A DNA stretch of 64,000 nt from Granulicella sp. S156 (GTDB taxonomy: Bacteria > Acidobacteriota > Terriglobia > Terriglobales > Acidobacteriaceae), in the NCBI RefSeq assembly GCF_009766105.1, contig NZ_LMUH01000006.1, positions 62,001 through 126,000 of the forward strand. Direction: 5' to 3'. Made by a program: the position numbers and the translations under genes. A model generated the notes under the pieces. It was not told the origin of the DNA, did not search any database, and saw nothing but the letters and a program-made list of their open reading frames with translations. Position 1 is the first letter of the stretch. Every line of letters begins with the position of its first letter. Below are positions 17,962-26,946 of this stretch, one piece after another.

Positions 17962-19239
17962 ATGACGAAGTTTGCAAAACGCGGCTCCGCGGTGCTTGAT
18001 GCGCCGGAGGAGAGGTATGCTCCGGAGACGGGTTGGCCAAGCCGCGAACCGGCGCCGGCCGGCATGCTTCAGCGCGGACGCATGGCTGCCGACCCCAATG
18101 AGAACCCTGGACCTCGAAGCTACGATCCTGCCGCCGAGGAAGAGGTATATAGGCCACGGCGCGAATCTCTGAGCTATCGCCTGCGCCTCAGTGTTCCCAG
18201 AAGCCTTACCGGAAAGATCATCGTTTCAACGGTTGCGTTGCTAGGGCTGGGCGCAATAGCGATCGGCTACCTTGCCGTGCGCAATGCCTTGTTCCACGAC
18301 GACCGTTTTGCCATAACTACCTCGTCCGAGATTCAAATTGTCGGCAATCAGCGCCTTAGTCGGGAGCAGGTTCTGAGCGTCTTCGGGGCGGATCTCGAGC
18401 GCAACATCTTTAAAGTGCCGCTGGCGGAGCGGCGCGCCGATCTCGAGCGCCTGCCATGGGTGGCCCACGCTACGGTGATCCGGATACTACCCAACAGCAT
18501 TCGCGTATCGGTTACGGAACGGACTCCAGTCGCTTTCGTCCGGCAGGGAACGCAGGTTGGCTTCGTCGATGCAGAAGGGGTTTTGCTGGATATGCCGCAG
18601 GAGGCAGCTGGCGATCCGCAGTACTCCTTCCCCGTGCTTACCGGACTTTCGGCGGACGATCCGCTCTCGGCGCGAGCTGCGCGGATGGAGGTGTACAGAC
18701 GCTTTATGCAGGAGCTGGACAGCTCCGGCGAACATCTGACGCAGTCGTTGAGCGAGATTGACCTTTCGAATCCCGAGGATGTGAAGGCGCTGATCGCCAG
18801 CGGCAGCTCGGACATCCTGGTTCACTTCGGCGACGAGGACTTCCTCAATCGCTATCGCCTGTTTCAGCAGAACCTGCCGCAGTGGAAGGCGCAATATCCC
18901 AAGCTGGCTTCAGTGGATGCTCGCTATGAGCACCAGTTCGTGCTCGAGATGGAGTCTGGAGCTGCTGTGCCTTTAGCTGGGGATGGGAAGACTGCCGCCA
19001 AGCCAAATGGCGCTGCTGTTGCGGCGAAACCAGCGACAAAGCCTGCTGCTCCGAAAGCGGCCGTAAAAGCTACGGCGAAGCCTGCAGGACCGAAACCCAA
19101 GGCCAAGCACCCCCCGGCAAAGGCGCAGAAGTCGAACCAGAAGATGTTTGCTGCTTTGGCGGCGGCCCACAAAGCTACTGTGGCGAATGCGCATAGTGGT
19201 GTGGCTTCGCACACCGCCGGCAAGCAGGTGAAGCAATGA
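17962..19239 (+). CDS. ftsQ: Cell division protein FtsQ with long basic Ala/Lys/Pro tail
   Basis: About 425 residues. A cytoplasmic N-terminus, one membrane span (about 85-105) and a periplasmic POTRA domain (SEIQIVGNQRLSREQVLS... through VTERTP) followed by the FtsQ beta domain fit FtsQ, the FtsLB-binding divisome scaffold. The last 90 or so residues are an Ala/Lys/Pro-rich low-complexity tail, longer than usual for FtsQ. The frame is open to a GTG at 17887. ATG 17962 is preferred but has no strong ribosome-binding site. The stop overlaps the ftsA start (ATGA). Confidence 0.88.
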   Translation: MTKFAKRGSAVLDAPEERYAPETGWPSREPAPAGMLQRGRMAADPNENPGPRSYDPAAEEEVYRPRRESLSYRLRLSVPRSLTGKIIVSTVALLGLGAIAIGYLAVRNALFHDDRFAITTSSEIQIVGNQRLSREQVLSVFGADLERNIFKVPLAERRADLERLPWVAHATVIRILPNSIRVSVTERTPVAFVRQGTQVGFVDAEGVLLDMPQEAAGDPQYSFPVLTGLSADDPLSARAARMEVYRRFMQELDSSGEHLTQSLSEIDLSNPEDVKALIASGSSDILVHFGDEDFLNRYRLFQQNLPQWKAQYPKLASVDARYEHQFVLEMESGAAVPLAGDGKTAAKPNGAAVAAKPATKPAAPKAAVKATAKPAGPKPKAKHPPAKAQKSNQKMFAALAAAHKATVANAHSGVASHTAGKQVKQ

Positions 19240-20462
19240 ATCCCAGAAATGAAAACCTAATTACCGTGCTCGACGCAGGAAGCTCCAAGAGCTGCGTGCT
19301 GGTGGCCGAACTTACCGACGGCGTCCTGCGCTATCGCGGCCATGGCATTGAGGCCTCCAGGGGAATGCGGCGCGGCGTGATCTCCGACCTCGGCCCTGCT
19401 GCCGAGGCTATCAACCAGGCGGCACTAACGGCAGAGCGCGCGACCAAAGCGCCCATTGAAACCGCAGTTGTCGGCGTTGGTGGCCCGCATATTCGGGGCA
19501 TGAACTCGCAGGGTGGCATCAGCATGGGCAGCCGCATGAAGGAGATCACCCGCGAGGATGTACGCTCTGCAATCGACCGCGCCCGCTCTATCGGGCTTGC
19601 GCCCGACCGCGAAGTGCTGCATCTGTTGCCACAGCAGTTCATCCTTGACGATCAGGCTGGCATCCATGATCCGGTGGGGATGGTGGGCAATCGGCTGGAA
19701 GTGAATCTGCATCTATCGACGTGCTCCGGGAGCGCGGTGCAGAGCGTTGTGACCTGCGCGAATAAAGCGGGCCTTGAAGTAGTCGACACGATCTTTGAAG
19801 GTATCGCGGCGGCTGAGGCTGTGCTGTCGGCCGACGAGCGGGAATTGGGTGTTTGCCTGGCGGATATCGGCGCGAGCTCGACGGAGCTGGTGGTGTTCTT
19901 CGAAGGCTCGGTGGCCCATACGGCGGTGCTCCCCATTGGAGGCGACCACTTCACCAACGATCTTGCTGTCGGGCTGCATGTCAGCGTGGAAGAGGCCGAG
20001 CAGTTGAAGCGGACGTATGGCAATTGTGTGGTGACGTCGGTTCCGCAATTGAACGAGATTGAGGTAGGCGGTGATCTTGCCACCGGAGGGCAGCCGGCGC
20101 GTATGGTGCGGCAGCGCTTTCTCGCGGAAATTCTGGAACCCCGTGCACGCGAGCTGTTGACGATGCTGCGCGATAATCTGCGCTCGGGCGGCGTGTTGGA
20201 GGCGATGGGTGCCGGATGTGTCTTTACCGGTGGCGGTGCAAACCTATTGGGTCTGCTGGACAACGCTGAAAGCCTGTTGCGTGTGCCTGCGCGCATCGGC
20301 TACCCCGTGCCGTTGAGCCGCATGCCCTCGGAATTGGCGAAACCGGAGTTTTCTGCGGCTATCGGAATGCTGCTATATACGCACCGCACGCAGGTCCGCA
20401 AGGCCAGCGAAGAGCAGGGGTTGCGGCAAAAGCTGAAGTCGATCTTTGCAGGCAGTTTTTAG
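19236..20462 (+). CDS. ftsA: Cell division protein FtsA
   Basis: 408-residue actin-like ATPase that tethers FtsZ to the membrane and recruits late divisome proteins. The phosphate-binding VLDAGSSKSCVLVAEL motif is at 9-24, SHS2-type 1C domain around 85-160, second phosphate loop LADIGASSTELVVF around 206-219, and adenosine-site GCVFTGGGANLLGL near 328-341. The C-terminus (LRQKLKSIFAGSF) is the amphipathic membrane-targeting helix. The ATG overlaps the ftsQ stop. Confidence 0.96.
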   Translation: MNPRNENLITVLDAGSSKSCVLVAELTDGVLRYRGHGIEASRGMRRGVISDLGPAAEAINQAALTAERATKAPIETAVVGVGGPHIRGMNSQGGISMGSRMKEITREDVRSAIDRARSIGLAPDREVLHLLPQQFILDDQAGIHDPVGMVGNRLEVNLHLSTCSGSAVQSVVTCANKAGLEVVDTIFEGIAAAEAVLSADERELGVCLADIGASSTELVVFFEGSVAHTAVLPIGGDHFTNDLAVGLHVSVEEAEQLKRTYGNCVVTSVPQLNEIEVGGDLATGGQPARMVRQRFLAEILEPRARELLTMLRDNLRSGGVLEAMGAGCVFTGGGANLLGLLDNAESLLRVPARIGYPVPLSRMPSELAKPEFSAAIGMLLYTHRTQVRKASEEQGLRQKLKSIFAGSF

Positions 20463-20549
20463 GCTTTGGCGGTTCAATTTGGATAAGGAATTGCTGTTTT
20501 GCGGGTACGGGCACGCGCATTCTTGAGTGTAGACGGTAGACTAATATCT

Positions 20550-21320
20550 ATGAAATTTGGCAAGTGGCTTGGTGTTGTTCTTGTAGGGCTTGGATGCGGC
20601 TATGCGGCGCATGCTCAAGCTGGCGTATACGTCGGATACTCAGCAACCAGGATGAGTGGAATTACGTGCTTCGATCCGCAAAGTTTCAATTCGCAGGGTC
20701 TGTGCTACAACTCCAACACCAGCGCTACCACTAGCCCCAATAACCACGTGGACCCTTCTGGAGTCCTGCTCGGCGGGTACTACGATTTTCGTAATGTAGG
20801 TCCTGTGAGGCTGGGTGTTGATCTCCGTTACGGCCACGACCGCGCCAACAAGTCAGCCGCGGATGGTGGCGGTGGCAAGGATGTGACCGGAGCTAACACT
20901 ACTCTCGTCGGTCTCCGCGGAGTGGTGCATACCCCGTTCCGTTGGCTGAAACCCTATGGGCAGATGTCTTTGGGATGGACCAGTACGAATGCGGCAGAGC
21001 CCTTTTGTGCGGGCACGGTGGGTCCTGTTGGCACTCCTCAATCAAACTGCTCTACGCAGACTCCTCTCAACACTCCAAGACGCTATGACAATTTTTTTCG
21101 CTATGAGGGCTTTGTCGGAGCAGACGTACGCATTGCGTCGATCCTCGATTGGCGCGTGATTGAACTCGGTCTTGGAAATATGACCCGCATTGGTGACGGG
21201 ACAGTCGTGACAACTAGCGCATCGTCAACCGGTGTACCCGTAACAACAGCCCCGACGAGCAATTCCATTGGAGTGAGATCGATTGGTGCCGGGCTGGTGT
21301 TCCATCTTCCATCGAAATAG
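20550..21320 (+). CDS. Predicted outer-membrane beta-barrel protein
   Basis: 256-residue exported protein with a signal peptide (KFGKWLGVVLVGLGCGYAAHAQA). Alternating hydrophobic strands such as VYVGYSATRM, VLLGGYYDFR, VRLGVDLRYGHDR and GAGLVFHLPS suggest an eight-stranded or similar barrel. Cysteines in two loops could pair. Specific function is not recognised. ATG 20550 is chosen because the signal peptide begins there. It interrupts the usual ftsA-ftsZ adjacency. A 10-mer ACTAATATCT lies just upstream and recurs upstream of ftsZ. Confidence 0.7.
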   Translation: MKFGKWLGVVLVGLGCGYAAHAQAGVYVGYSATRMSGITCFDPQSFNSQGLCYNSNTSATTSPNNHVDPSGVLLGGYYDFRNVGPVRLGVDLRYGHDRANKSAADGGGGKDVTGANTTLVGLRGVVHTPFRWLKPYGQMSLGWTSTNAAEPFCAGTVGPVGTPQSNCSTQTPLNTPRRYDNFFRYEGFVGADVRIASILDWRVIELGLGNMTRIGDGTVVTTSASSTGVPVTTAPTSNSIGVRSIGAGLVFHLPSK

Positions 21321-21612
21321 AAATTTGGTGGATCGTTCTGTATTGCTCCTGTTTTGATGTTGCTTGTTTCTCCTCTATCCTCTCGAACCCCCGTATGGTC
21401 GCCACTGCGAACGCGCGGGGAAACGCACTCAGATGTGTTCGAAGGGGAGGATGAAAAGAAGCGAAAACACGAACGGCGGCAAATGCAACCGTAAAAATTA
21501 CTAATATCTGTAATCGAACTTGGTGCGTTTGTAGATTTCCTGCAAGCTTTCCTCTGTTTCGAAGCGCAGAATCAAGAAAGGTGTTTCGCAATCACCTGAG
21601 GAGATTTATCCC
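21321..21612 (+). promoter_or_regulatory. ftsZ upstream region
   Basis: 292 bp without a gene, longer than most spacers of the cluster, so an ftsZ-specific promoter is likely. It contains ACTAATATCT (21500-21509), identical to a 10-mer at 20540-20549 before the beta-barrel gene, and whose TAATAT could serve as a -10 box, although no matching -35 is evident. A strong TGAGGAGA ribosome-binding site precedes the ATG at 21613. Confidence 0.4.
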
Positions 21613-23172
21613 ATGCCTTATCAGCCTGACGATGCGCTTCGCATCCATTACCACGACGAGACGCAACGCAACGCGCGTATCAAGGTGATCGGCGTCGGTG
21701 GCGGCGGCAACAATGCGGTCAACCGCATGATCGCCGCCAACGTTGAAGGAGTGGAGTTCATTGCAGCCAATACGGACGCGCAGGCGCTCGAAAGCTCGAA
21801 CGCCCCGGTAAAGCTGCAGCTCGGCGTGAAGCTGACCAGTGGTTTGGGCGCTGGAGCGAACCCGGACATCGGGCGTCGTGCTGCTCTCGAAGATTCGGAC
21901 AAGATCATCGAAGCGCTTGAAGGCGCGGACATGGTGTTCGTCACGGCAGGTCTCGGCGGAGGCACTGGAACGGGTGCCGCGCCGGTCATCGCCTCGCTCG
22001 CCAGTGAGATGGGTGCGTTGACGGTCGCCGTCGTTACGCGTCCGTTCATGTTTGAAGGCAAGCGCCGCATGATGCAGGCTGAACGTGGCATGCAGGAGCT
22101 GTTGGAGTCGGTCGACACGCTGATCGTGATTCCGAACGAGAAGCTGCTTGCAGTCGCCAAGGACGCGGGCTTCTTTGAGAGCTTTCGCATTGCCGACGAT
22201 GTTTTGCGGCAGGGTGTTCAGGGAATCTCGGACATTATTACCATCCCCGGTGTCATCAACCGTGACTTCGCCGATGTGAAGACGACCATGGCGGGCATGG
22301 GTTACTCGGTGATGGGAACGGCTGTGCGCTCAGGGCCAGATCGTGCTCGCGAAGCTGCTATGGCTGCAATGGCATCGCCGCTGCTGGAAGCAGGCGCTAT
22401 CGATGGTGCGCGGGGCATCCTGATCAACATTACGGGTTCGAGCAGCCTGAAGCTGAACGAGGTGAACGAGGCCTCGACGCTCATTCAGAATGCCGCGCAC
22501 GAGGACGCCAACATCATCTTTGGCGCGGTGCTGGACGAGAAGATGGGCGAAGACGTGAAGATCACTGTGATTGCCACGGGCTTTCGGGATGAGATGCCTC
22601 AGCGCCGCAATCGCATGCTTGCGGAGTCGACGCTTCCGACACGCAGCGAAGCGCCACTTCCGCGCATCGAGCAGAGGCCAACGAACGCACGCTTTGCCAG
22701 CGAAACGCCAGCTCCAACCGGGAAAGAGACGCGCGAGGATGCCGATACGGATGATTTGCCGGCACCGCAAACCCAGGTCCTCCGCGAAACCTCGTCCCGC
22801 GAAAGCGAGCCTCCCCGCATCTATATGGAGCCTGCGTTCGAATCCTCGACTGCTACGGCCACTATGGAGGCGGTCTCGGAGCGCGTGAATGCGACAGAGG
22901 CTCGTCCGGAGCTTTTGCCCGTACTTGCCTCGGTGTTTGACGACGACTTCTTCCGCAAGCCGAATGAGGAGTTGCGTGCCACCGGTTTGCAGAGTGCGTG
23001 GCCGGAGCCAGCTCAAGGTCGCTCTGTCGCACCGTCTTACGGTATTCAGGAGGAAACGAAGTCATCGCAGTGGCCGGAGTCGAAGGTCTCGGCATTTGCC
23101 GGACACGCGACTGAGAGTATGCCGGCAACCGACGAACTCGACATCCCCGCATTTCTGCGGCGCAGTCACTAG
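21613..23172 (+). CDS. ftsZ: Cell division GTPase FtsZ
   Basis: 519-residue tubulin homologue that forms the Z-ring. GTP-binding elements are intact: [16 protein letters not shown] near the N-terminus, the tubulin signature [10 protein letters not shown] near 114-123, and T7-loop [10 protein letters not shown] long variable linker of about 190 residues follows the core, ending in the conserved C-terminal peptide DIPAFLRR that binds FtsA. Length exceeds that of typical FtsZ (about 380-400) owing to the linker. A good TGAGGAGA site supports the start. Confidence 0.97.
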   Translation: MPYQPDDALRIHYHDETQRNARIKVIGVGGGGNNAVNRMIAANVEGVEFIAANTDAQALESSNAPVKLQLGVKLTSGLGAGANPDIGRRAALEDSDKIIEALEGADMVFVTAGLGGGTGTGAAPVIASLASEMGALTVAVVTRPFMFEGKRRMMQAERGMQELLESVDTLIVIPNEKLLAVAKDAGFFESFRIADDVLRQGVQGISDIITIPGVINRDFADVKTTMAGMGYSVMGTAVRSGPDRAREAAMAAMASPLLEAGAIDGARGILINITGSSSLKLNEVNEASTLIQNAAHEDANIIFGAVLDEKMGEDVKITVIATGFRDEMPQRRNRMLAESTLPTRSEAPLPRIEQRPTNARFASETPAPTGKETREDADTDDLPAPQTQVLRETSSRESEPPRIYMEPAFESSTATATMEAVSERVNATEARPELLPVLASVFDDDFFRKPNEELRATGLQSAWPEPAQGRSVAPSYGIQEETKSSQWPESKVSAFAGHATESMPATDELDIPAFLRRSH

Positions 23173-23187
23173 AGGCTCCGGAGAGAA

Positions 23188-24423
23188 ATGATGAGACGTA
23201 GCGCCACAGTCCTTCTTTTTGCGATGCTGAGTGGGGCCGCTATGGCTCAGCCACCAGCTTCCAAAAAACATCATGCGCCGGCAACCGCACAGAAAAGTCA
23301 TGCAACCGGGACCGCGCACCATGGTGCGGTGGCGAGTCGCACCGCAGTGAGTCGACAGACTGGTACGCGCCGCGGACGGGCTGCTGTGCGGGTCTCGGGC
23401 CGCAGGGTGATGGTGCATCACTACGCAGAGCGCTTCACCGCAAGCAGCTTCAACGACAATTTGACGTTGGGTGATGTGACGACCGGTGAAGATCCGGTAG
23501 TGCGTGCTGCAGCCATCGAAGCATTGGGCAATATGAACGGCACGGCGCTGGCAATTGATCCCTCCAGCGGACGCATCCTGGCGATGGTGAACCAGAAACT
23601 TGCACTTAGCTCCGGCGCGGAGCCCTGTTCGACGATCAAGGTAGCCGTCGCGCTGGCGGCATTGCAGGAGGGCCTGGTCAAGAGCGACACGCCGGTGAAT
23701 CTTGGCGGCCACTACTCGCTGGATCTAACGCATGCTCTGGCGAAGTCTGTGAATCTCTACTTCGAAGTCCTGGGACGCGCGATGGGCTTTGAACGCGTGA
23801 AGCACTATGCCAATGAGTTTGGCCTGGGCGAGTTGGCGGGGTACAACATTCCGGGCGAGCAACTGGGCACCTATCCTGATACGGAGCTGCCTATAGCGCA
23901 GGGCGGTGTCGGTCGCATGTGCTCGTTTGGCGAAAGTATCTCGATGACGCCGCTGCAGCTGGGCGCGCTGGTCTCCGCGATCGCCAATGGTGGAACGCTC
24001 TACTACCTGCAGCATCCGACGACGCCGGAGACCATCGCCGCATTCGTGCCTAAGGTCAAACGGCTTCTCGACATCCAGCAGGTTATCCCGCAGATCCTGC
24101 CGGGTATGCAGGGCGCGGTTGACTTCTCTAACGGTACCGCTCGTTCTCTGCGGACGAACTTCGTGCAGTTTCCGGTGTTCGGCAAGACAGGAACGTGCTC
24201 GAACAACGGCACCCGCTATGGTTGGTTTGTGTCCTACGGCGATGCTCCGACGGGACGCATCGTGACGGTGATCTTCCTGGAAGGCGACAGGCAGGTGTTT
24301 GGGCCGAAGGCCGCTGAGCTCACTGGCCAGTTTTACCGCGCGATGTATGAGCGCAGCTACTTCCAACCCAAGCCTTCGCCGGCGGCTGAATCGGCCGATG
24401 TGCAACATGCTGGCGCGCAGTAG
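23188..24423 (+). CDS. Secreted stand-alone penicillin-binding transpeptidase domain protein
   Basis: 411 residues. A signal peptide (about 1-20) is followed by a His/Ala/Lys/Arg-rich linker and a transpeptidase domain with the triad STIK (148-151), SVN (187-189) and KTGT (333-336). It resembles the catalytic half of class B PBPs but lacks their N-terminal pedestal and a lasting membrane anchor unless the signal is uncleaved. It begins 15 bp after ftsZ with GGAGAG upstream, so it is likely co-transcribed with it. A role in septal wall synthesis is an inference from position. A second start codon at 23191 is equally possible. Confidence 0.85.
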   Translation: MMRRSATVLLFAMLSGAAMAQPPASKKHHAPATAQKSHATGTAHHGAVASRTAVSRQTGTRRGRAAVRVSGRRVMVHHYAERFTASSFNDNLTLGDVTTGEDPVVRAAAIEALGNMNGTALAIDPSSGRILAMVNQKLALSSGAEPCSTIKVAVALAALQEGLVKSDTPVNLGGHYSLDLTHALAKSVNLYFEVLGRAMGFERVKHYANEFGLGELAGYNIPGEQLGTYPDTELPIAQGGVGRMCSFGESISMTPLQLGALVSAIANGGTLYYLQHPTTPETIAAFVPKVKRLLDIQQVIPQILPGMQGAVDFSNGTARSLRTNFVQFPVFGKTGTCSNNGTRYGWFVSYGDAPTGRIVTVIFLEGDRQVFGPKAAELTGQFYRAMYERSYFQPKPSPAAESADVQHAGAQ

Positions 24424-24503
24424 AGCTGCAAAAGAACCCATACCCATTTGGCTCATCCCCGCCACAACTGCGAAACTGCTTGAGGACACCGAGGAGCTTC
24501 GCC

Positions 24504-26168
24504 ATGAAAATTCTTACAGCGCAGGAGATGGGCGAGGCTGATCGCCGTTCCGTCGAGATGGGCGTGCCCATCGCTACACTGATGGAGAATGCCGGTGCGG
24601 CTGTTGCGAAGTTTTGCCTGCGGCAGTATGCCGCAGAGCGCACGGTGCTTGTGCTCTGCGGCAAGGGCAACAACGGTGGTGATGGCTTCGTTGCCGCTCG
24701 ATATCTGGGGGATGCAGGTCGCTCGGTACGAATTGCCTTGCTGGGTGCAGCGAGCGATGTGAAGGGCGAGGCTGCGGCGGCGCTTGAACGGGCGAAGTCG
24801 CAGCAGGGCATCGAGTTTTTAGAGACGCAAAACGAAGACGCCTTACGCGCCGCATTCGAGGTCGCGGAGCTGGTGATTGACGCGGTTGTCGGTACGGGGT
24901 TCAAGCCGCCCTTGCGGGGATTGGCTGTAGCTGCTCGTGAGTTGCTGGCAAAGACAACAGTTCCGGTAGTTGCAGTTGACCTGCCGAGTGGGTGGGATGC
25001 CGACTCTCTTGCGCAAAAAGCGGAGACCTTCCGTGCTGATGCGGTTGTGACCTTTGCTGCACCGAAACTTGCCCATGTTTTTGGACACCTGACCGTTGGC
25101 AAGACCTTTGGTCCGGTGGTCGTTGCACCCATAGGAACGCCGGATGCGGCGGTCGAGTCACGGACGGGACTGCATTGGGCAGGTGCGGCTAAAGCTCTGA
25201 CGGAGACGCCTCGCGACATCAATGGCAACAAGGGGAAGTTTGGGCACGTATTGATCGTCGGTGGAGCTTTTGGGAAAGCTGGCGCGCCGTCGATGGCGAG
25301 TCTGGCGGCCATGCGGGCTGGGGCTGGTCTGGTGACGGCTGCGATACCGCGTGAGATCTTACCGACCGTTGCTGCGGTTGCGCCGGAATTGATGCTGGAA
25401 CCTCTGGAGCAGGAAACAGAGAGCAGGAAACAGGAAACAGCAAACAGCAAACAGCAAACAGCAGGTCTGTCTCTGAAGCATTTGGAAGAAGGGCCTCTGG
25501 CGAAGCTGCTTACGGGGATCAAGGTTGTGGGTATCGGGCCCGGGCTGGGGACCAGCGGTTCTACGCCGGAGTTTGTGCGGGGATTTGTGGAGCGCGTTAC
25601 GCTGCCTATGGTGATCGACGCTGACGCTTTGAATGCCTTTGCCGGGCGTACCGAGCTGTTGGAGAATGCCGTAAAGCATGCAGAATCGGCGGGACGATCT
25701 CGAACGATTGTGCTGACGCCCCATCCGGGGGAGATGGCGCGGCTGGCTGGAATGACCGTGAAAGAGGTCGAGGCGGATCGAATCGGTCTGGCACGGCGGT
25801 TTGCTACTGAGCATGGGGTTACGCTGGTGCTTAAGGGGTGGAGAACGATAATCGCACATCCTGATGGGCGGATCGGTGTGAATACGACTGGTAACCCGTC
25901 GATGGCTAAGGGTGGCAGCGGGGATATTTTGACGGGGATTGTGGCTGCCATGCTGGCCCAGCATCCGGAGGACGTTGCGCAAGCGGTAGAAGCTGCTGTG
26001 TTCCTGCATGGACTGGCGGGAGACTTTGCGGCGCTGGCGCAGGACGAGCATACGGTGCTCGCCACGGATACGGTGGGGCATCTGTGGCAGGCTTTTCGCT
26101 CGCGAGTTATTGATATAGATGGGTTTACATGGATCGCCGGTGGTGCGGCTCATTATACGAAGGAGTAA
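24504..26168 (+). CDS. nnr: Bifunctional NAD(P)HX epimerase/ADP-dependent dehydratase Nnr
   Basis: 554-residue fusion repairing hydrated NADH/NADPH. The N-terminal YjeF epimerase domain (about 1-215) has MENAGAAVA and CGKGNNGGDGFVAARYL. The C-terminal ribokinase-like dehydratase domain (about 225-554) has GPGLGT, VIDADALNAFAG, LTPHPGEMARL and KGGSGDILTGI. Residues about 303-321 are encoded by an in-frame array of 7-nt repeats (25410-25465), giving a polar Gln/Glu/Ser/Thr/Lys insertion not expected in the family. ATG 24504 has GAGGAG upstream. Linked to tsaE, as in many genomes. Confidence 0.93.
   Translation: MKILTAQEMGEADRRSVEMGVPIATLMENAGAAVAKFCLRQYAAERTVLVLCGKGNNGGDGFVAARYLGDAGRSVRIALLGAASDVKGEAAAALERAKSQQGIEFLETQNEDALRAAFEVAELVIDAVVGTGFKPPLRGLAVAARELLAKTTVPVVAVDLPSGWDADSLAQKAETFRADAVVTFAAPKLAHVFGHLTVGKTFGPVVVAPIGTPDAAVESRTGLHWAGAAKALTETPRDINGNKGKFGHVLIVGGAFGKAGAPSMASLAAMRAGAGLVTAAIPREILPTVAAVAPELMLEPLEQETESRKQETANSKQQTAGLSLKHLEEGPLAKLLTGIKVVGIGPGLGTSGSTPEFVRGFVERVTLPMVIDADALNAFAGRTELLENAVKHAESAGRSRTIVLTPHPGEMARLAGMTVKEVEADRIGLARRFATEHGVTLVLKGWRTIIAHPDGRIGVNTTGNPSMAKGGSGDILTGIVAAMLAQHPEDVAQAVEAAVFLHGLAGDFAALAQDEHTVLATDTVGHLWQAFRSRVIDIDGFTWIAGGAAHYTKE
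25410..25465 (+). repeat. Eight 7-nt repeats within the nnr coding sequence
   Basis: Eight consecutive heptamers all start with CAG: CAGGAAA, CAGAGAG, CAGGAAA, CAGGAAA, CAGCAAA three times, then CAGCAGG. The total is 56 nt and the nnr frame reads through. The same CAGGAAA unit builds the intergenic array at 53080-53114. Confidence 0.9.
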
Positions 26169-26170
26169 GG

Positions 26171-26623
26171 ATGAAAGAGTGGACACGTGAAAAGCGGCTG
26201 CGCACGCGGAGTGTAGGGGGGACGCTGGCTCTGGGGGAGATGATGACCGAGTTGCTGCGGGCGCCGAAGCTGGTCGTACTGCGCGGGGAGCTTGGGGCTG
26301 GGAAGACGACGCTCGTAAAAGGGATGGCTGCTGCGCTCGGGGCAGCTGATGCGGAAGAGGTCGTGAGCCCTACGTTCACGCTGGTGCACGAGTACCAGGG
26401 ACGTAAGGTGAGGCTTTTTCACCTCGACCTGTACCGCCTGGAGACAGAGGCCGAGGTCGAAGGGGTAGGTCTGTGGGAGATGGCCGATGCTCCCGACGCC
26501 CTGGTGCTGGTGGAGTGGGGCGACAAGTTCGCCAGCGTCATGGAGCGAGCCGATGCCGAGGTTGCGATTACGCAGGGCGAGGTGGAGAATGAGCGCCTGC
26601 TGCATGTTCACTGGAGAGATTAG
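26171..26623 (+). CDS. tsaE: tRNA threonylcarbamoyladenosine biosynthesis ATPase TsaE
   Basis: 150-residue P-loop ATPase (YjeE) needed with TsaB and TsaD for the t6A modification of ANN-decoding tRNAs. Walker A GELGAGKTTLVKG is near residues 40-52, followed by SPTFTLVHEYQ and the HLDLYRL motif. ATG 26171 lies 3 bp after the nnr stop with GAAGGAG upstream. An upstream extension to 26129 falls inside nnr and is not used. Confidence 0.93.
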   Translation: MKEWTREKRLRTRSVGGTLALGEMMTELLRAPKLVVLRGELGAGKTTLVKGMAAALGAADAEEVVSPTFTLVHEYQGRKVRLFHLDLYRLETEAEVEGVGLWEMADAPDALVLVEWGDKFASVMERADAEVAITQGEVENERLLHVHWRD

Positions 26624-26647
26624 GGTAGGACTAGTCCGCAGTTGCTC

Positions 26648-26767
26648 TTGCTTTTCTGGTTGTCATTCCCGCAGGGAACCTGCTTCTGTTTTTTTTGCTG
26701 GCGTCCAGCCTTCGTGGTAATCCATCAACCAGCAGATTCCTTGCGGGAATGACAACCAGAAAAGCAA
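26648..26767. repeat. GTCATTCCC-family long hairpin after tsaE
   Basis: Arms of 31 bases at 26648-26678 and 26737-26767 match with a single mismatch (TTGCTTTTCTGGTTGTCATT start, GCAGGGAA inner end). The loop is 58 nt. Lying between convergent genes tsaE and the small reverse-strand gene, it could act as a transcription barrier in both directions. Confidence 0.85.
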
Positions 26768-26779
26768 AAACAAAAGACA

Positions 26780-26805
26780 AAGGCCGCGACATCTGTCGCG
26801 GCCTT
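26780..26805 (-). terminator. Intrinsic terminator of the 38-residue protein gene
   Basis: AAGGCCGCGAC (26780-26790) and GTCGCGGCCTT (26795-26805) form an 11-bp stem with an ATCT loop. On the reverse strand it is followed by a T-rich stretch (TTTGTCTTTTGTTTTTG) 25 bp after the stop of the small gene. Confidence 0.75.
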
Positions 26806-26829
26806 GTTTGATTTCTGATGTTTAATTCC

Positions 26830-26946
26830 TTAGTTCTGGCTCTCGTACATGCGGCGCCAGTTGGCATTGCTGCGAGCGCGGAGGCCGATGAAGGAAGGAA
26901 CGAAGACGGTAAGAGCGAGGAAGCTAGCAGTGATTGCGTAGTACAT
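26830..26946 (-). CDS. 38-residue single-span small membrane protein
   Basis: An ATG at 26946 opens a 38-codon frame preceded by TTAGGAGAA about 6 bases upstream and followed by a strong terminator. The peptide starts MYYAITASFLALTVFVPSF, a hydrophobic segment able to cross the membrane once, and ends with a basic, polar tail (GLRARSN...RRMYESQN). No family is recognised. Good ribosome-binding site, a plausible transmembrane segment and a dedicated terminator argue that it is real. The gene stands between tsaE and a methyltransferase gene, with 374 bp of upstream non-coding DNA. Confidence 0.7.
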   Translation of the reverse strand: MYYAITASFLALTVFVPSFIGLRARSNANWRRMYESQN

